From Edaphobacter modestus (GTDB taxonomy: Bacteria; Acidobacteriota; Terriglobia; Terriglobales; Acidobacteriaceae): DNA of 64,000 nt. This document shows positions 17,694-26,559 of the stretch, piece by piece; position 1 is the stretch's first letter, and the number at the start of each line of letters is the position of its first letter. Where the stretch lies: contig NZ_SHKW01000002.1 of NCBI RefSeq assembly GCF_004217555.1, positions 62,001 to 126,000 on the forward strand, in the 5' to 3' direction. The notes under the pieces are model-generated. The model did no database searches. It was not told the DNA's origin and saw only the letters and a program-made list of their open reading frames with translations. A program made the translations under genes and the position numbers.

Positions 17694-18482
17694 TCACAGC
17701 CCCTTGTAGAGACCGCCATCAACCAGCAGCGTCTGCCCCGTGATGTACGACGCACGCTCCGACGCCAGCCACACAATCGCATCGGCCACCTCCTCCGGCT
17801 CACCCACGCGCCCCAGCGCGGCCTCCCCCACCAGGCGTTCCATGTACTCACTGTCACTCACGTCCGCAGCACTCGCTCGCTTGGCCACGATCTCCATAAG
17901 CCGCTGCGTCGCCGTGTAGCCGGGTCCCACATTGTTCACCGTAATGCCGTCCCTGCCGAACTCGTTGGACAGGCTCTTCACCAGCCCCAGAACCCCCGCC
18001 CGCGCCGCATTCGAGTACACAAGGTCGTACACCGGCTGGCGAACAGAGACCGACGTAATAGTGACGATGCGCCCCCACCTCCTCCGCTGCATATGTGGCA
18101 CCACCGCGCGGGCGAAATGGACGATGCTCATCAGGTTCAGCTCAATCGCCCTCTGCCACTCCTCGCCCGTCGTCTCCAGAAACATCTTCGCTGGAGGCCC
18201 GCCCGCATTCGTCACACACACATCCACCCCACCCATCCGCTCCGCCACCTGACCGACGAACCTATGCACCGCCGCCGCATCCGTCACATCCACCGGCTCC
18301 GCCAGTACCTCCACCGCATAACGCGCTCGAATCTCCTCCGCCGCCTTCCTCAGCTTCTCGCCATCGCGCGAGCACATCGCCACCCGTGCCCCCTCCGCCG
18401 CAAACCTCTCCGCAGCAGCGCGAGCAATTCCTTCGCTCGAAGCCGCAACGATCACACTTCTACCGCGAAGCCCAAGATCCAA
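17694..18482 (-). CDS. SDR-family oxidoreductase
   Basis: The 262-residue protein is a Rossmann-fold short-chain dehydrogenase. The nucleotide-binding loop reads AASSEGIARA in place of the usual TGxxxGIG, NAGG is present at about residue 95, the catalytic Ser is in ITSVS and Tyr in LVYSNAARA. The lysine of the YxxxK motif is replaced by alanine, so activity may be altered or use another residue. The C-terminus ITGQTLLVDGGLYKGL is typical of FabG-like members. It lies 3 bp downstream of the cupin gene, in one operon; the pair suggests sugar-acid or small-carbonyl metabolism. Substrate unknown. Confidence 0.9.
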   Translation of the reverse strand: MDLGLRGRSVIVAASSEGIARAAAERFAAEGARVAMCSRDGEKLRKAAEEIRARYAVEVLAEPVDVTDAAAVHRFVGQVAERMGGVDVCVTNAGGPPAKMFLETTGEEWQRAIELNLMSIVHFARAVVPHMQRRRWGRIVTITSVSVRQPVYDLVYSNAARAGVLGLVKSLSNEFGRDGITVNNVGPGYTATQRLMEIVAKRASAADVSDSEYMERLVGEAALGRVGEPEEVADAIVWLASERASYITGQTLLVDGGLYKGL

Positions 18483-18485
18483 CCG

Positions 18486-18875
18486 TCACCCCTTCTCCGC
18501 TGTCGTCCCGCGCCGAAGATACGCATCATCGCGATCGATCCAATCCTGCCGCGGAGGATTGAAGATATCGACATCCACCGTGTCCTCCAGCGCATTGGCC
18601 TCATGCGGAACATTCGGCGGAATGCACAACACCTCCCCCGCCCGCACCACGATGCGCTCTCCCGCAATCAGGAACTCCAGCGCACCTTCCAGGATGTACG
18701 TAATCTGCTCGTTGTGATGATGGTGCAGAGGGACATTCGCGCCTTTCTTCAGCAGAACGCGCGCCACCATCACGTCCTTCCCAACTACAAACTGCCGCCC
18801 GATCAGCGGACTCAGTTCCTCCACCTCAACGTCCTTCCACCGCACGTAGGAAGGCCTATCCTTTGGGTCATCCAT
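18486..18875 (-). CDS. Cupin-domain protein
   Basis: A single cupin barrel of 129 residues. Metal-binding residues are visible: PLHHHHNEQITYILEG (histidines, Glu further on) and PPNVPHEANA (His of the second motif). AAAGGAG precedes the ATG at 18875. It is the first gene of a two-gene operon with the SDR. Small cupins of this kind often act as isomerases, lyases or sensors on small organic molecules; the adjacent dehydrogenase supports a catabolic pair, but no substrate can be named. Confidence 0.87.
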   Translation of the reverse strand: MDDPKDRPSYVRWKDVEVEELSPLIGRQFVVGKDVMVARVLLKKGANVPLHHHHNEQITYILEGALEFLIAGERIVVRAGEVLCIPPNVPHEANALEDTVDVDIFNPPRQDWIDRDDAYLRRGTTAEKG

Positions 18876-18991
18876 AACGCTCGCTCTCCTTTATCTTTGT
18901 CCCAGCCGGGATAGATCACTTACACAAGACAGACAAATCACGAGTCGTCAGGTCGAGATTGGCTTGCCCGATGTTTTGTACCAATGAGGAG

Positions 18992-20196
18992 TTAGTGTAG
19001 CGCGTTTATCTCTGAGTTCAGATAGCCGCCGTCTGGGGTGTGGAGAAGTGGGAAGCGCGTAGCGGTTTCCACTTCTCCATGCCCCTTGCTTGTTGCGATC
19101 ATCCGGGCCGCCGGAGCTGGTGGTGTATATCCCAGCGAAGAGTGTGGTCTGACGGTGTTGTAGTGGACGCGCCAGCGTTCTGCCAGCACGCGAAGCTCTT
19201 TGATGGAGTAGAAGATCTCTCCGTTGAGGAACTCATCCCGCAGCTTCGAGTTGAAGCTCTCACAGTAGCCGTTCTCCCAGGGAGAGCCGGGTTCGATATA
19301 CAGTGTCTTTGCTCCTGTGTTCGCCAGCCATTTGCGCAGGTCTTTGGCCACGAACTCGGGCCCATTGTCAGAACGTATGTGCTCGGGAACTCCTTTCCAG
19401 ACCATGACGTCAGCCAGAGCGCTGATGACCTTGGCCGAACTCCAGCGCCGTTCGGCCCGTATCAGCAGGCACTCCCGGCTGTGCTCGTCGATCAGGTTGA
19501 GGATGCGCACACTGCGGCCATCGTGCGTTCGCGCACTCACGAAGTCGTAGCTCCAGACATGGTTCGAGTGTGTCGGCCTGAGCCGCACACACGAGCCATC
19601 GTTGAGCCATAACCGCCCTCTCGCCTTCTGCTTCTTTGGTACCTTCAGCCCTTCACGACGCCAGATGCGTTCGACTCGGTCCTTGCCGACCTGCCAGCCG
19701 GCTCGCTGGAGTAGCGCCGTGATCCGGCGATACCCATAGCGGCCATACTGGCTGGTAAGGGTAACAATGGCCCGAGTCAGAGCATCCTCGTCTTCACGCT
19801 GTGTCGGCCGGTAGCGCTGCGTGCCCCTGGGTTGCCCCAACAGAAGGCACGCATGCCGCTCACTGACTCCATGCTCGCAGGCACGGTTGACCGCATTGCG
19901 CCGTCGTTCAGGGCTTAGAAGTTTCCCGAGGCGATGTCCTTCAACACAAGCTTGTCCAGGCTCAACTCAGCGACCAACCGTTTCAGCTTCGCGTTCTCCT
20001 GCTCAAGCTCCTTCAACCGCTTCGCCTGATCCACCTGCAGACCGCCATACTCCTTGCGCCAACGGAAGTACGTCTGCTCCACGATTTCCGCTTCCTTGCA
20101 CGCCTGCGCTGTCGTCTTCCCGTTCGCCACTGCCACTTCAATCTGACGGAGCAGGTTCACCACCTGCTCTGGCTGATACCTCTTACCTCGTGCCAT
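18992..20196 (-). CDS. IS3 transposase, OrfAB fusion by -1 frameshift
   Basis: OrfB (visible from its ATG at 19840 to 18992) carries the DDE integrase domain: first Asp in HVWSYDFVSART, second in IRSDNGPEFVAK, Glu in PWENGYCESFNSKLRDEF. Its frame is open upstream to the end of orfA. In orfA the codons TCG GGA AAC contain the heptamer GGGAAAC (19921-19927), a classic X XXY YYZ slippery site; slipping back one base gives GGG AAA CTT and continues into orfB. A fused protein of about 400 residues is therefore expected as the active transposase, as is known for this family. Confidence 0.88.
19915..20196 (-). CDS. IS3 OrfA (DNA-binding protein)
   Basis: The 93-residue OrfA has an IS3/IS911-type helix-turn-helix (TTAQACKEAEIVEQTYFRWR) and a leucine-zipper-like heptad region (KRLKELEQENAKLKRLVAEL) used for dimerisation. 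Made alone, it ends at TAA 19915-19917 and normally acts as a regulator of transposition; with the frameshift it forms the front half of OrfAB. Confidence 0.9.
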   Translation of the reverse strand: MARGKRYQPEQVVNLLRQIEVAVANGKTTAQACKEAEIVEQTYFRWRKEYGGLQVDQAKRLKELEQENAKLKRLVAELSLDKLVLKDIASGNF

Positions 20197-20242
20197 ATGC
20201 TCTCCTCGTTCCAGTGTGTCTCTTAGTCACTGGTACAAAGCA

Positions 20243-21130
20243 AGCCGGGCACTCCAGATGCATCTGGCCAGCGTCAGCGTAGCTGAACTTGCCGACCTTC
20301 AAATCGACAATGAGCAGACAGCGCAGGCGGCGGTGGAAGAAGACCAGGTCAATGCGAAACCAAGTGTCATCAATGCGAAGCCTCCGCTGACGACCGAGAA
20401 AGGTGAAGTCGTCACCCAGCTCCAACAGGAAGTCAGTGAGGTGCTCGATCAGCGACTCCTCCATATCGGATTCGGAGTATTCGTCCTTGAGGTCCAGGAA
20501 CTCCAGGACGAACGGGTCCTTGATCGTCTCTTCTGGGGTAACGACATCGCTAGGCTCGGCGGTTTCGGCCTTCTCCAACATTGCTGCCTTATTTTTTGAT
20601 AGGGCGATTCTTTCGTAGAACAGGCTGCTAATCTGCCGATCAAGCTGTCGAACGGACCAGCCAGCTCGGAGAGCTTCTGCCTCATAGAAAATTCGGGCCT
20701 CTGGATTCTTGACGGAGAGCAGCCGAACATAAGCAGACCAGGGCAACGGGAACTTTGTAGCCAATTCGGGCAAGGCAATAGATATTGCAGACGGTGTCTG
20801 CAGTATCTTCGATGATGGCCATGCGACGAAGAACGCACGCATTTGCATGAGGTTGCGCCATCCGAATCCTCTGCCAAAACGCGGCGTAAGGTCGCTGGCT
20901 AACCTCCGAATCAGCGCCTCTCCGTATTCTGCACGTTGCTGGCCTGCCTGCTCCGAATCAACAATCCTTCGTCCGATTTCCCAATACGTAGCAGTCATCA
21001 ATGCGTTGACCGTGCGGACCGAGGCAGCACGAGCAGTGCCAAGGAGCTTGACGATCCCTTCATGGATGTCTATATAGTTTTCAGGAACGAGAGGGGCGTC
21101 ATTCATTGCAATAACTCTATTCTCCTCCAT
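20243..21130 (-). pseudogene. DUF1016/PDDEXK nuclease gene truncated by IS3
   Basis: The N-terminal DUF1016 domain (about residues 20-190: MTATYWEIGRRIV, FGRGFGWRNLMQMRAFF) and the start of the PDDEXK nuclease domain (DDTWFRIDLVFFHRRLRCL, then VDLKVGKFSYADAGQM) are present. The family normally continues another 60 or so residues; here the sequence becomes unrelated just before the IS3 end at 20242. The catalytic D and the ExK-like DLK are kept. ATG at 21130 or 21106 is the start; GGAGGAG lies between them. Family members are linked to defence and DNA processing. Confidence 0.8.
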
Positions 21131-21177
21131 AGGCTGCTTTTAAGAATGGCGCATCTCGACAGTTTCGGTCGGCCCAT

Positions 21178-22087
21178 TCACAATCCCAAATTGTCGTTCA
21201 CCGCGATTTCAATATCCTGCTCGGACCCTAGATAGCGCTCAGTCGACTGGATTGAGGAATGCCCGAGCAAGAATTTGATCTGCTCCAGATCCCCGCCGTT
21301 TTTCCGGCACAATTTAGCGCAGGTGCGACGAAGGTCGTGGGCGCCGAAGTGTTCGATCCCTATTTGTTTGGATGACTGTTCAACTATCGACCACACCGCC
21401 CAATCGCTCAAGGTGTCGCGATTGATCTTCCCGCTCTTCGAGACCGACCGGAGCAGCCGGCCATCTTTAATCTCAGCCGCGGTCATCCAGACATCGATTT
21501 CCCTTCTTCACCCAGATCGGGATGGCAACGGTACGGATCCGCCGGCCCTTCCCCTCGAGGTCCGCCAAGACCCATCGACCCTCCCTTTGCTGGATGGTCG
21601 TGACGTCGAGCTCCGCCAGTTCGTTCCGCCTGAGTGCACAACCGACCAGAAGGGCCAGGATCACATAGTCCCGCTTCCCTTTCAGGGGCGAGCGATCGGG
21701 GACGGTCAGGAGATCTTTGGCCTGCTCGCGGGTCAGCCAGTTTCCCAGCCGAGTTCCCTTCTGCCGGATGTTCGGAATGTCGGTCAGACTCGCCGCCTCC
21801 TCCTGGCCGATCATCCCGGCCCGCCGTGCTTCGCCGACCATCTTCCGTACGGCCGAGAGCCGGACATTAATAGTAGAGGGGGACAACGATTCCAGGGTCG
21901 ACCTCCACTCCATCAACAGCTCCCGGGAGAGAGGTCGGCTGGCGCAGAATCGGAAGAGGTCATCTAAAGCTTTGGCGTAGTTCCGTCGGCTGTGAGGGGA
22001 GGAGACCGAGTCCAGCACCATCTTCCGGAGCAAAGTCTGGGCCGGGGTGAGGGCCAGGGGCCCCCCTTCCCTGCTTTCAGCCGGCAC
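21178..22087 (-). pseudogene. Tyrosine recombinase/integrase, frameshifted
   Basis: Closely similar to the intact integrase at 57314-58240. The first part (22087 to about 21490) has the SAM-like N-terminal domain and the catalytic Arg in VGCALRRNELAEL. An extra A in GGGAAATCG (about 21505) then shifts the frame; the rest, with HDLRRTCAKL, LLGHSSIQSTERYLG and the Tyr, continues to 21178. The first 10 or so codons are missing because the mini-transposon at 22092 abuts the gene; translation could only begin at GTG 22087. Confidence 0.88.
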
Positions 22088-22091
22088 AGGC

Positions 22092-22345
22092 TGTCACTTT
22101 CAGAATTATTTGGCGTAGTTTTTCAGAGCTATTTGTCGTAGTTTTCGGAGGTTCGTTGTGACAGTTGCCTGGGAGCTGTAAAGCCATGTGACTGCAAATG
22201 GCATGACGAGTCAAACACTTAGCTGCGCGTATAGCGTCTCTGGCCTGTGCTAACGAGCGTTCGTGCTGCCCAATGTTGTTAGTCGAGCCCAGCAGAAGCG
22301 CCATATAACGCTCAAACATTACGACAAATAGCGATCAAAGCTACA
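22092..22345. mobile_element. 254-bp mini-transposon with TniA/B-type ends, copy 1
   Basis: Starts TGTCACTTT and ends CTACA, and each end holds two 22-bp repeats of the TTTGAGCGCTATTTGGCGTA type, as in the transposon at 36812-39304. The 254 bp are identical, base for base as read, to 55924-56177. No gene is supported inside. It separates the integrase 5' end from the 5'-truncated gene at 22346. No 5-bp target duplication was found. Confidence 0.82.
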
Positions 22346-22717
22346 GCCAAGGACAGTGCCGAGGAATACCTACGGCTTGCTAAGGAGTGTCTCCACAACA
22401 GGGACGTCATCAACGCCCTATCCCAGATCTCGGAAGGGCTTCGGTTGTCCGAAGGCCCCTTCTTTCTGGCCGTGAGGGATCAGCTTCAGGATCTGGCTGC
22501 TCAGGTCCGGAAGAAGATCGCTGCGATGACTCGCCAGGAGAATGCCCAGCTCGAGAACGAGTTAGCTCCTGTCCGGCAGCGCGGCTTTGGTGTAGTCAGA
22601 GGGGGCTTCAAGCTTTATGACAACCAAGGCAATGAGCTGAGCCTCAGCGCTACGGATGGCCGTTGGGGGAATGCAGTCCGAGCATGTTACCACCGAAGGA
22701 CGGACCGCCTTGGATGA
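22346..22717 (+). pseudogene. 5'-truncated gene of unknown function
   Basis: A frame opens at the mini-transposon edge and runs 123 codons to TGA 22715-22717. The N-terminal part is helical (SAEEYLRLAKECLHNRD, ALSQISEGLRLSEG), resembling a TPR-like hairpin, followed by a coiled region. No start codon is available until TTG 22445, so the original start was lost to the insertion. No family was recognised. Confidence 0.5.
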
Positions 22718-22849
22718 TCTGAGGTAGTAGAAGTACATAAGATGCCTTATCAGTAGAGACTCTTCGAGCGACGACGGCCTGAAAAGGCTGTCGCCGCTTT
22801 CCACAATGCAGCCATTGCATCCATTTTTGTTTTCGCCTGTTCTTCGCCT

Positions 22850-23221
22850 ATGGGTGGCGAACGCGAATCGACAACGCGGATGAGGGCGACAGGGGAGGAA
22901 TGTTGTAGTTGCAAGCGTAGATCGGCATCTCCATTCCCCGGATACGAACGCTATTGCGGCAGGTGTGGACCCGGCCACCGGGTGTACATGCATTTCATGT
23001 TGCGTGACGGCTGGTACTGTCAGTTCCTAGAGGCCGACCTGAAGACGTCTCTTCCGCGCACGTTTACCTTTCGGACAGCGGCGAAGATTCGCGAGATGCA
23101 TGACCGCTTCGGAGCGGATAAGAAACTGGAAGATCGCCAAGCGCTCGACTATGCAATCGAGACCGGTAGAGGTTCTATCTGGCTGAACCTGACGGAAGAA
23201 CAATACATCAAACTGAAATAG
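22850..23221 (+). CDS. Small protein with cysteine knuckles, unknown function
   Basis: The 123-residue product has a possible zinc ribbon at the N-terminus (CCSCKRR ... YCGRCG) followed by a mixed alpha/beta domain (VYMHFMLRDGWYCQFLEADL, KIREMHDRFG). The exact start is uncertain; an internal ATG 10 codons later is possible. It is the first of a run of forward small genes leading to the split SRAP gene. No family was recognised. Confidence 0.55.
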   Translation: MGGERESTTRMRATGEECCSCKRRSASPFPGYERYCGRCGPGHRVYMHFMLRDGWYCQFLEADLKTSLPRTFTFRTAAKIREMHDRFGADKKLEDRQALDYAIETGRGSIWLNLTEEQYIKLK

Positions 23222-23303
23222 CAACTCATGCATCAATACTGGATAACTGAGGCGTTCGCATGTTCTTTTGCGGTTCGTGTAGCGCTTTCTGCCTGGGGGT
23301 GGA

Positions 23304-23450
23304 ATGAGATGTCCAGAATGTAAAGGACGGGACCTTCGCCATTCGCGATGCCGAGGATTTGATCGACTTCTGACGCTGATCTCCATTCGCCCTTTTCGTT
23401 GTATGGGTTGCGACGCGAGGTTCTACCGATACAAACTAAGCAAGCACTAG
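23304..23450 (+). CDS. 48-residue zinc-ribbon-like protein
   Basis: ATG at 23304 is preceded by TGGGGGTGGA and the frame ends at TAG 23448-23450. The peptide has two CxxC pairs, CPEC near the start and CMGC near residue 34, spaced by an arginine-rich linker with SIRPFRC, the arrangement of small zinc-ribbon proteins seen widely in acidobacteria and other soil bacteria. Function unknown. It is too short for routine gene calls. Confidence 0.6.
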   Translation: MRCPECKGRDLRHSRCRGFDRLLTLISIRPFRCMGCDARFYRYKLSKH

Positions 23451-23477
23451 GGATCGCGGCTCTGCTACGCTTTCGCC

Positions 23478-23762
23478 ATGGTCGAACCGTTCACTCTCAC
23501 AGGCATACCCAATCTCCTGCCCGAGGGAGAGTTCAAAGGGCACCTTGAAACCATCACGTTCGTCACGAGTGACGGATACACCACACACAAATGGTGGTCT
23601 ACGAATATTGGCACTTACGCGGAAGACCTCGCCAAGGTAATTCCGTCGGAAGAGGCAAATGTAATCCTTGCGAGACTGCGCGCCGGCGAGACAGTCACCT
23701 TTCCCGGATTCTGGGCCATCGATGAGATCAAGCACAGGTTCGGAGGACCAGGTAACGAATAA
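23478..23762 (+). CDS. Hypothetical protein (94 aa)
   Basis: A 94-residue acidic protein (VEPFTLTGIPNLLPEG start) with no membrane segment or known motif. Its stop at 23760-23762 directly abuts the ATG of the next gene at 23763, so the two are cotranscribed and probably work together. Not recognised. Confidence 0.6.
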   Translation: MVEPFTLTGIPNLLPEGEFKGHLETITFVTSDGYTTHKWWSTNIGTYAEDLAKVIPSEEANVILARLRAGETVTFPGFWAIDEIKHRFGGPGNE

Positions 23763-24269
23763 ATGGCGACCAAGCGGAAACCACCGAAGAAGGCTGAGCC
23801 TCTCGATGTAAGCGCACGTCTCGCCGAAGCACTTGCCGAGAAGCAGCAGACGGAGAGTCACGCGCACCAAGACGCTCCGGTTGTTGGCGATATCGTTACC
23901 GTGGGAACTGGTAAGAGCGAACTGAGGATCACAAAGGTTTATGACAATGGGCAAGCGGTCGATCTGGAGTTGCCGGGCACAAACCTTGAGCGGTTCCGAG
24001 TGCCCGTTGAGGATCTGGACTTCGTGGAGCGCCAGCCCCGTAAGCCCAAAGAACCGCCGAAGCCGAAGATTGACGTCGCAGAGGTCCGCGAGCACATTGC
24101 CGCGGTCCATCACTCGATCATTGATCACATCAACGGAGAGATCGCCATTCTGAAGAAGTACCTCAAGAGCAAAGGTATTTCATCTGGATCTTTGGATGAA
24201 TTCTGCAAGGCTACCGAAGCGGGTTGGAAGGATGCTGTCGAAGCTATTGAAGACGAGCTGGAGGACTAG
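23763..24269 (+). CDS. Hypothetical protein (168 aa)
   Basis: The N-terminal 45 residues are lysine/alanine-rich, the middle (VVGDIVTVGTGKSELRITKV) looks like a small SH3-type beta barrel, a proline/lysine linker follows, and the last 60 residues are helical and end in an acidic tail (EDELED). The gene starts at the base after the previous stop. The KOW-like barrel could bind nucleic acid or protein, but this is a guess from pattern alone. Confidence 0.6.
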   Translation: MATKRKPPKKAEPLDVSARLAEALAEKQQTESHAHQDAPVVGDIVTVGTGKSELRITKVYDNGQAVDLELPGTNLERFRVPVEDLDFVERQPRKPKEPPKPKIDVAEVREHIAAVHHSIIDHINGEIAILKKYLKSKGISSGSLDEFCKATEAGWKDAVEAIEDELED

Positions 24270-24293
24270 GATCATGCAGCCCTCCTTATCTCA

Positions 24294-24533
24294 GTGGGCA
24301 TCCAACTATCCATGGATGGTTTGGCAATACCGGTTGATGAGATTGAGCGCGCTAAACTCTGTCTTGCCAGGGCCCTCGTCGAGTTGCCGTGGAGTGTGGG
24401 GAGAATTCCACAAATCTTCGACGTAGAACATGAGGGCGCCCGTTGGGAGGTCGCCGTAAGACTCAAGGGCATAGAAGATGGTGACCTCCCCTCATTCGAG
24501 GAAAAGGACTTTACCGAGAAGCTGCCCGAATAA
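24294..24533 (+). CDS. Hypothetical protein (79 aa)
   Basis: Short acidic protein starting at GTG 24294 (an ATG follows six codons later). It lies 24 bp after the 168-aa gene in the same direction. The composition is protein-like (EIERAKLCLARALVELPW, ARWEVAVRLKGIED), but no family was recognised. Confidence 0.45.
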   Translation: MGIQLSMDGLAIPVDEIERAKLCLARALVELPWSVGRIPQIFDVEHEGARWEVAVRLKGIEDGDLPSFEEKDFTEKLPE

Positions 24534-24556
24534 CACTTGATCTTCAGCATCTAGCT

Positions 24557-24928
24557 GTGGCACTGTTCCAGCGAACAATCCCAGGATGTATCCGCGGAGG
24601 ATATCGAAGATTGAGTACGGATAAGAACGCTAATTTCCTTCGCTCGAAGACGTCCACCAGAAATCAAACCTGTGACCTCTACATTGAGGATGCCGACTAC
24701 CATCAGCTGACGCCAATAGTCCGCAAGACCGCCCAAGAAGCTTCTGAAATCACCGAAGACTGCATCTCCCCGAGTAATCACGGGCAGACTGTCTCGATAG
24801 ACTTGGACCTTGACATATGGGAATATCGAACGGCCATTCTCAATGAGGATCTTCTTCGCTCTCGTCTCTATCTCAATGGATTGCAAGTGTCGGCCGCTAC
24901 CACTAAACGCTCCGACAAACACGAGTGA
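24557..24928 (+). CDS. Possible hypothetical protein (123 aa)
   Basis: Forward frame from GTG 24557, in line with its neighbours and ending just before the SRAP gene. The segment YIEDADYHQLTPIVRKTAQE and the acidic SIDLDLDIWEY look protein-like. A minus-strand frame of similar length overlaps almost completely and cannot be excluded. Direction was chosen from context; function unknown. Confidence 0.3.
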   Translation: MALFQRTIPGCIRGGYRRLSTDKNANFLRSKTSTRNQTCDLYIEDADYHQLTPIVRKTAQEASEITEDCISPSNHGQTVSIDLDLDIWEYRTAILNEDLLRSRLYLNGLQVSAATTKRSDKHE

Positions 24929-24945
24929 TAGGCTGGACCGTCAAC

Positions 24946-25440
24946 ATGTGCGGACGTTACTTCAGACGCAGCGACAAGCAGAAGATCGCCGAAGCCTTCC
25001 ATGTAAAGCAGGTCGTCGACTTTCCCCTGCCGCCTTGGGACTACAACGTCGCTCCTCAGACCATGCAGCCCATCATCCGCGCTAATCGCGACACCGGCGA
25101 GCGCGAGCTTGTCCAATTGCGTTGGGGCTTGGTCCCGTTCAGCACCAAGTCCCTAGCAGACCTGAAGGGTAAATCCACCATCAACGCTCGAGCCGAAACC
25201 ATTACCCGCGGTTGGTGGGCTCAGCCGTTCAAGAAACGGCGATGCCTGGTACCGGCGTCCGGATTCTACGAGTGGACGCACGATGATCCAAAGAACAAGC
25301 GCCCGTTCGCCTTCGATCTCGCCAACGGAAAGCCTATGGGTTTTGCCGGCCTCTGGGATGCCTGGAAGAATCCCACCGACGGAAGCTGGCTCCAGACCTA
25401 CACGATCATCACCACGGATGCCAATGAACTCATGACAATA
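24946..25440 (+). pseudogene. yedK: SRAP (yedK/HMCES-like) gene, 5' part, split by transposon
   Basis: ATG 24946 was chosen because Cys2 of MCGRYFRRS must become N-terminal: in the SRAP family this cysteine crosslinks abasic sites in single-stranded DNA. The conserved core follows (NVAPQTMQPI, RWGLVPF, INARAETI, RRCLVPASGFYEW). The gene is cut after codon 165 (NELMTI) and resumes in frame at 28851 with VHNRMPVIL. Joining 25440 to 28851 restores a 227-residue protein of normal family length. The residual frame runs eight codons into the transposon, so any product lacks the conserved C-terminal histidine segment. Confidence 0.92.
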
Positions 25441-25506
25441 GTTAAGTGGAATAAAGCTTAGCTGCATGATGCTGTGTCGATGAACTCCACCATGGTGTAG
25501 AAAGGC

Positions 25507-25546
25507 TGCGCGTTCCCAATCGCGCTAGCGCGATTGGGAACGCGCA
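25507..25546. repeat. 40-bp perfect palindrome upstream of tnpA-like gene
   Basis: TGCGCGTTCCCAATCGCG at 25507-25524 reads back exactly on the other strand, centred on CTAG at 25525-25528. It ends 11 bp before the start codon at 25558 and overlaps the leader region. It could be a recombinase-binding site or a hairpin that limits read-through from the host gene. Confidence 0.8.
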
Positions 25547-25557
25547 ACGGAGGTGCC

Positions 25558-26559
25558 ATGACTCTTCGGTTCGATCTTGAGCGTCACCATCACCTTGCCG
25601 GAGCCATTCATGCCCGTGCGTGGCTGACCATGCGAGAGCAGTTTGGCTTGGCTCCGAACACCCTCGACGCATACGCTCGTGCCGTCGATTCATATCTTGC
25701 GTTTATCGAACCCCGGGTTCACGACTGCGAAGCAAGTACGCAATCTGATGTTGCCGGTTGGATCAACGAATCACGTGCAAGAGGGCTGGCGAATTCCACC
25801 CTGATCCAGAGAGTGACCGCCCTGCGGTTGTTCTTTGAATATCTGGTTGAAGAAGGCCTGCGACCGGGGAATCCAGTCTCTCGTGGGGGCGCCTTCCGCT
25901 GTTGTGGGACGACCGTCTTTCGCACGGCCGGTCCTATTCGACGGATGCACAAGCTGCCATGGATTCCAACCGACGAAGAGTGGGAACGGCTTCTTCGCGC
26001 CACCTCGGAAGACTCCATCCGGGATCGCGCCATGCTGGCCTTGGCTTACGACGGTGCCCTCCGCCGGGAAGAACTGTGTTCCATCATGGTCAGCGATTTC
26101 GATTTTGCGCGGAAGCTGCTAACGATACGAGCGGAAACGACGAAGAATCGCAGCGGCAAGGTTGTGCCCTATTCGCTTGCCACTTCGGCCCTGCTGGGCC
26201 GATATCTCAATCGGCGGCGGACCATGCGGTGCGAGCCCGATGCCGTCTTCCTCTCGGAGTCGCCACGAAATCGCATGATGCCGATTACCTCCTATACCTG
26301 GACCAAGGTGGTCGAACGCATGGCTCTGCGCAGTGAGATCCCACATCTGACAACGCACACGATGCGACATCTGCGCCTGACGGACCTGGCTCGCGCCGGC
26401 CTTGATATGCATCACATCGCGACGCTCGCCGGTCATCGCGTGCTGCAGTCCACGCTGATCTACATCCACCTGAGCGCACGCGATCTTACCGATGCTCTCG
26501 CCAGAACCATGGGGAGCTTGGCTGCGCCTCGTCATCCATCGCTTGGACCGGAGGAGTAA
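25558..26559 (+). CDS. Tyrosine recombinase, TnpA-like
   Basis: ATG 25558 is preceded by GGAGG at good spacing; 333 residues. The N-terminal core-binding SAM-like domain (about 20-110) is followed by the catalytic domain with Arg in GALRREELCSI, HxxR in HTMRHLRLTDLA, His in LAGHRVLQSTL and the nucleophile Tyr in IYIHLS. The order matches the Tn554 TnpA/XerD group. The stop TAA overlaps the start of the second recombinase (TAATG), so the two are coupled. Confidence 0.93.
   Translation: MTLRFDLERHHHLAGAIHARAWLTMREQFGLAPNTLDAYARAVDSYLAFIEPRVHDCEASTQSDVAGWINESRARGLANSTLIQRVTALRLFFEYLVEEGLRPGNPVSRGGAFRCCGTTVFRTAGPIRRMHKLPWIPTDEEWERLLRATSEDSIRDRAMLALAYDGALRREELCSIMVSDFDFARKLLTIRAETTKNRSGKVVPYSLATSALLGRYLNRRRTMRCEPDAVFLSESPRNRMMPITSYTWTKVVERMALRSEIPHLTTHTMRHLRLTDLARAGLDMHHIATLAGHRVLQSTLIYIHLSARDLTDALARTMGSLAAPRHPSLGPEE

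Larger units (their letters stand above)
18972..20242 (-). mobile_element. IS3-family element (1271 bp)
   Basis: Ends are TGTTTTGTACCAATGA at 18972 and, on the other strand from 20242, TGCTTTGTACCAGTGA, an imperfect inverted repeat with TG/CA termini. Two overlapping frames (orfA, orfB) are present. No target duplication is visible. The right end abuts the truncated DUF1016 gene, whose C-terminal part is missing. Confidence 0.88.

Noticed and set aside
24551..24922. Minus-strand 123-codon frame
   Set aside because: It overlaps the forward frame at 24557-24928 almost completely, and all neighbours are forward; the direction cannot be proven, but the forward one fits better.
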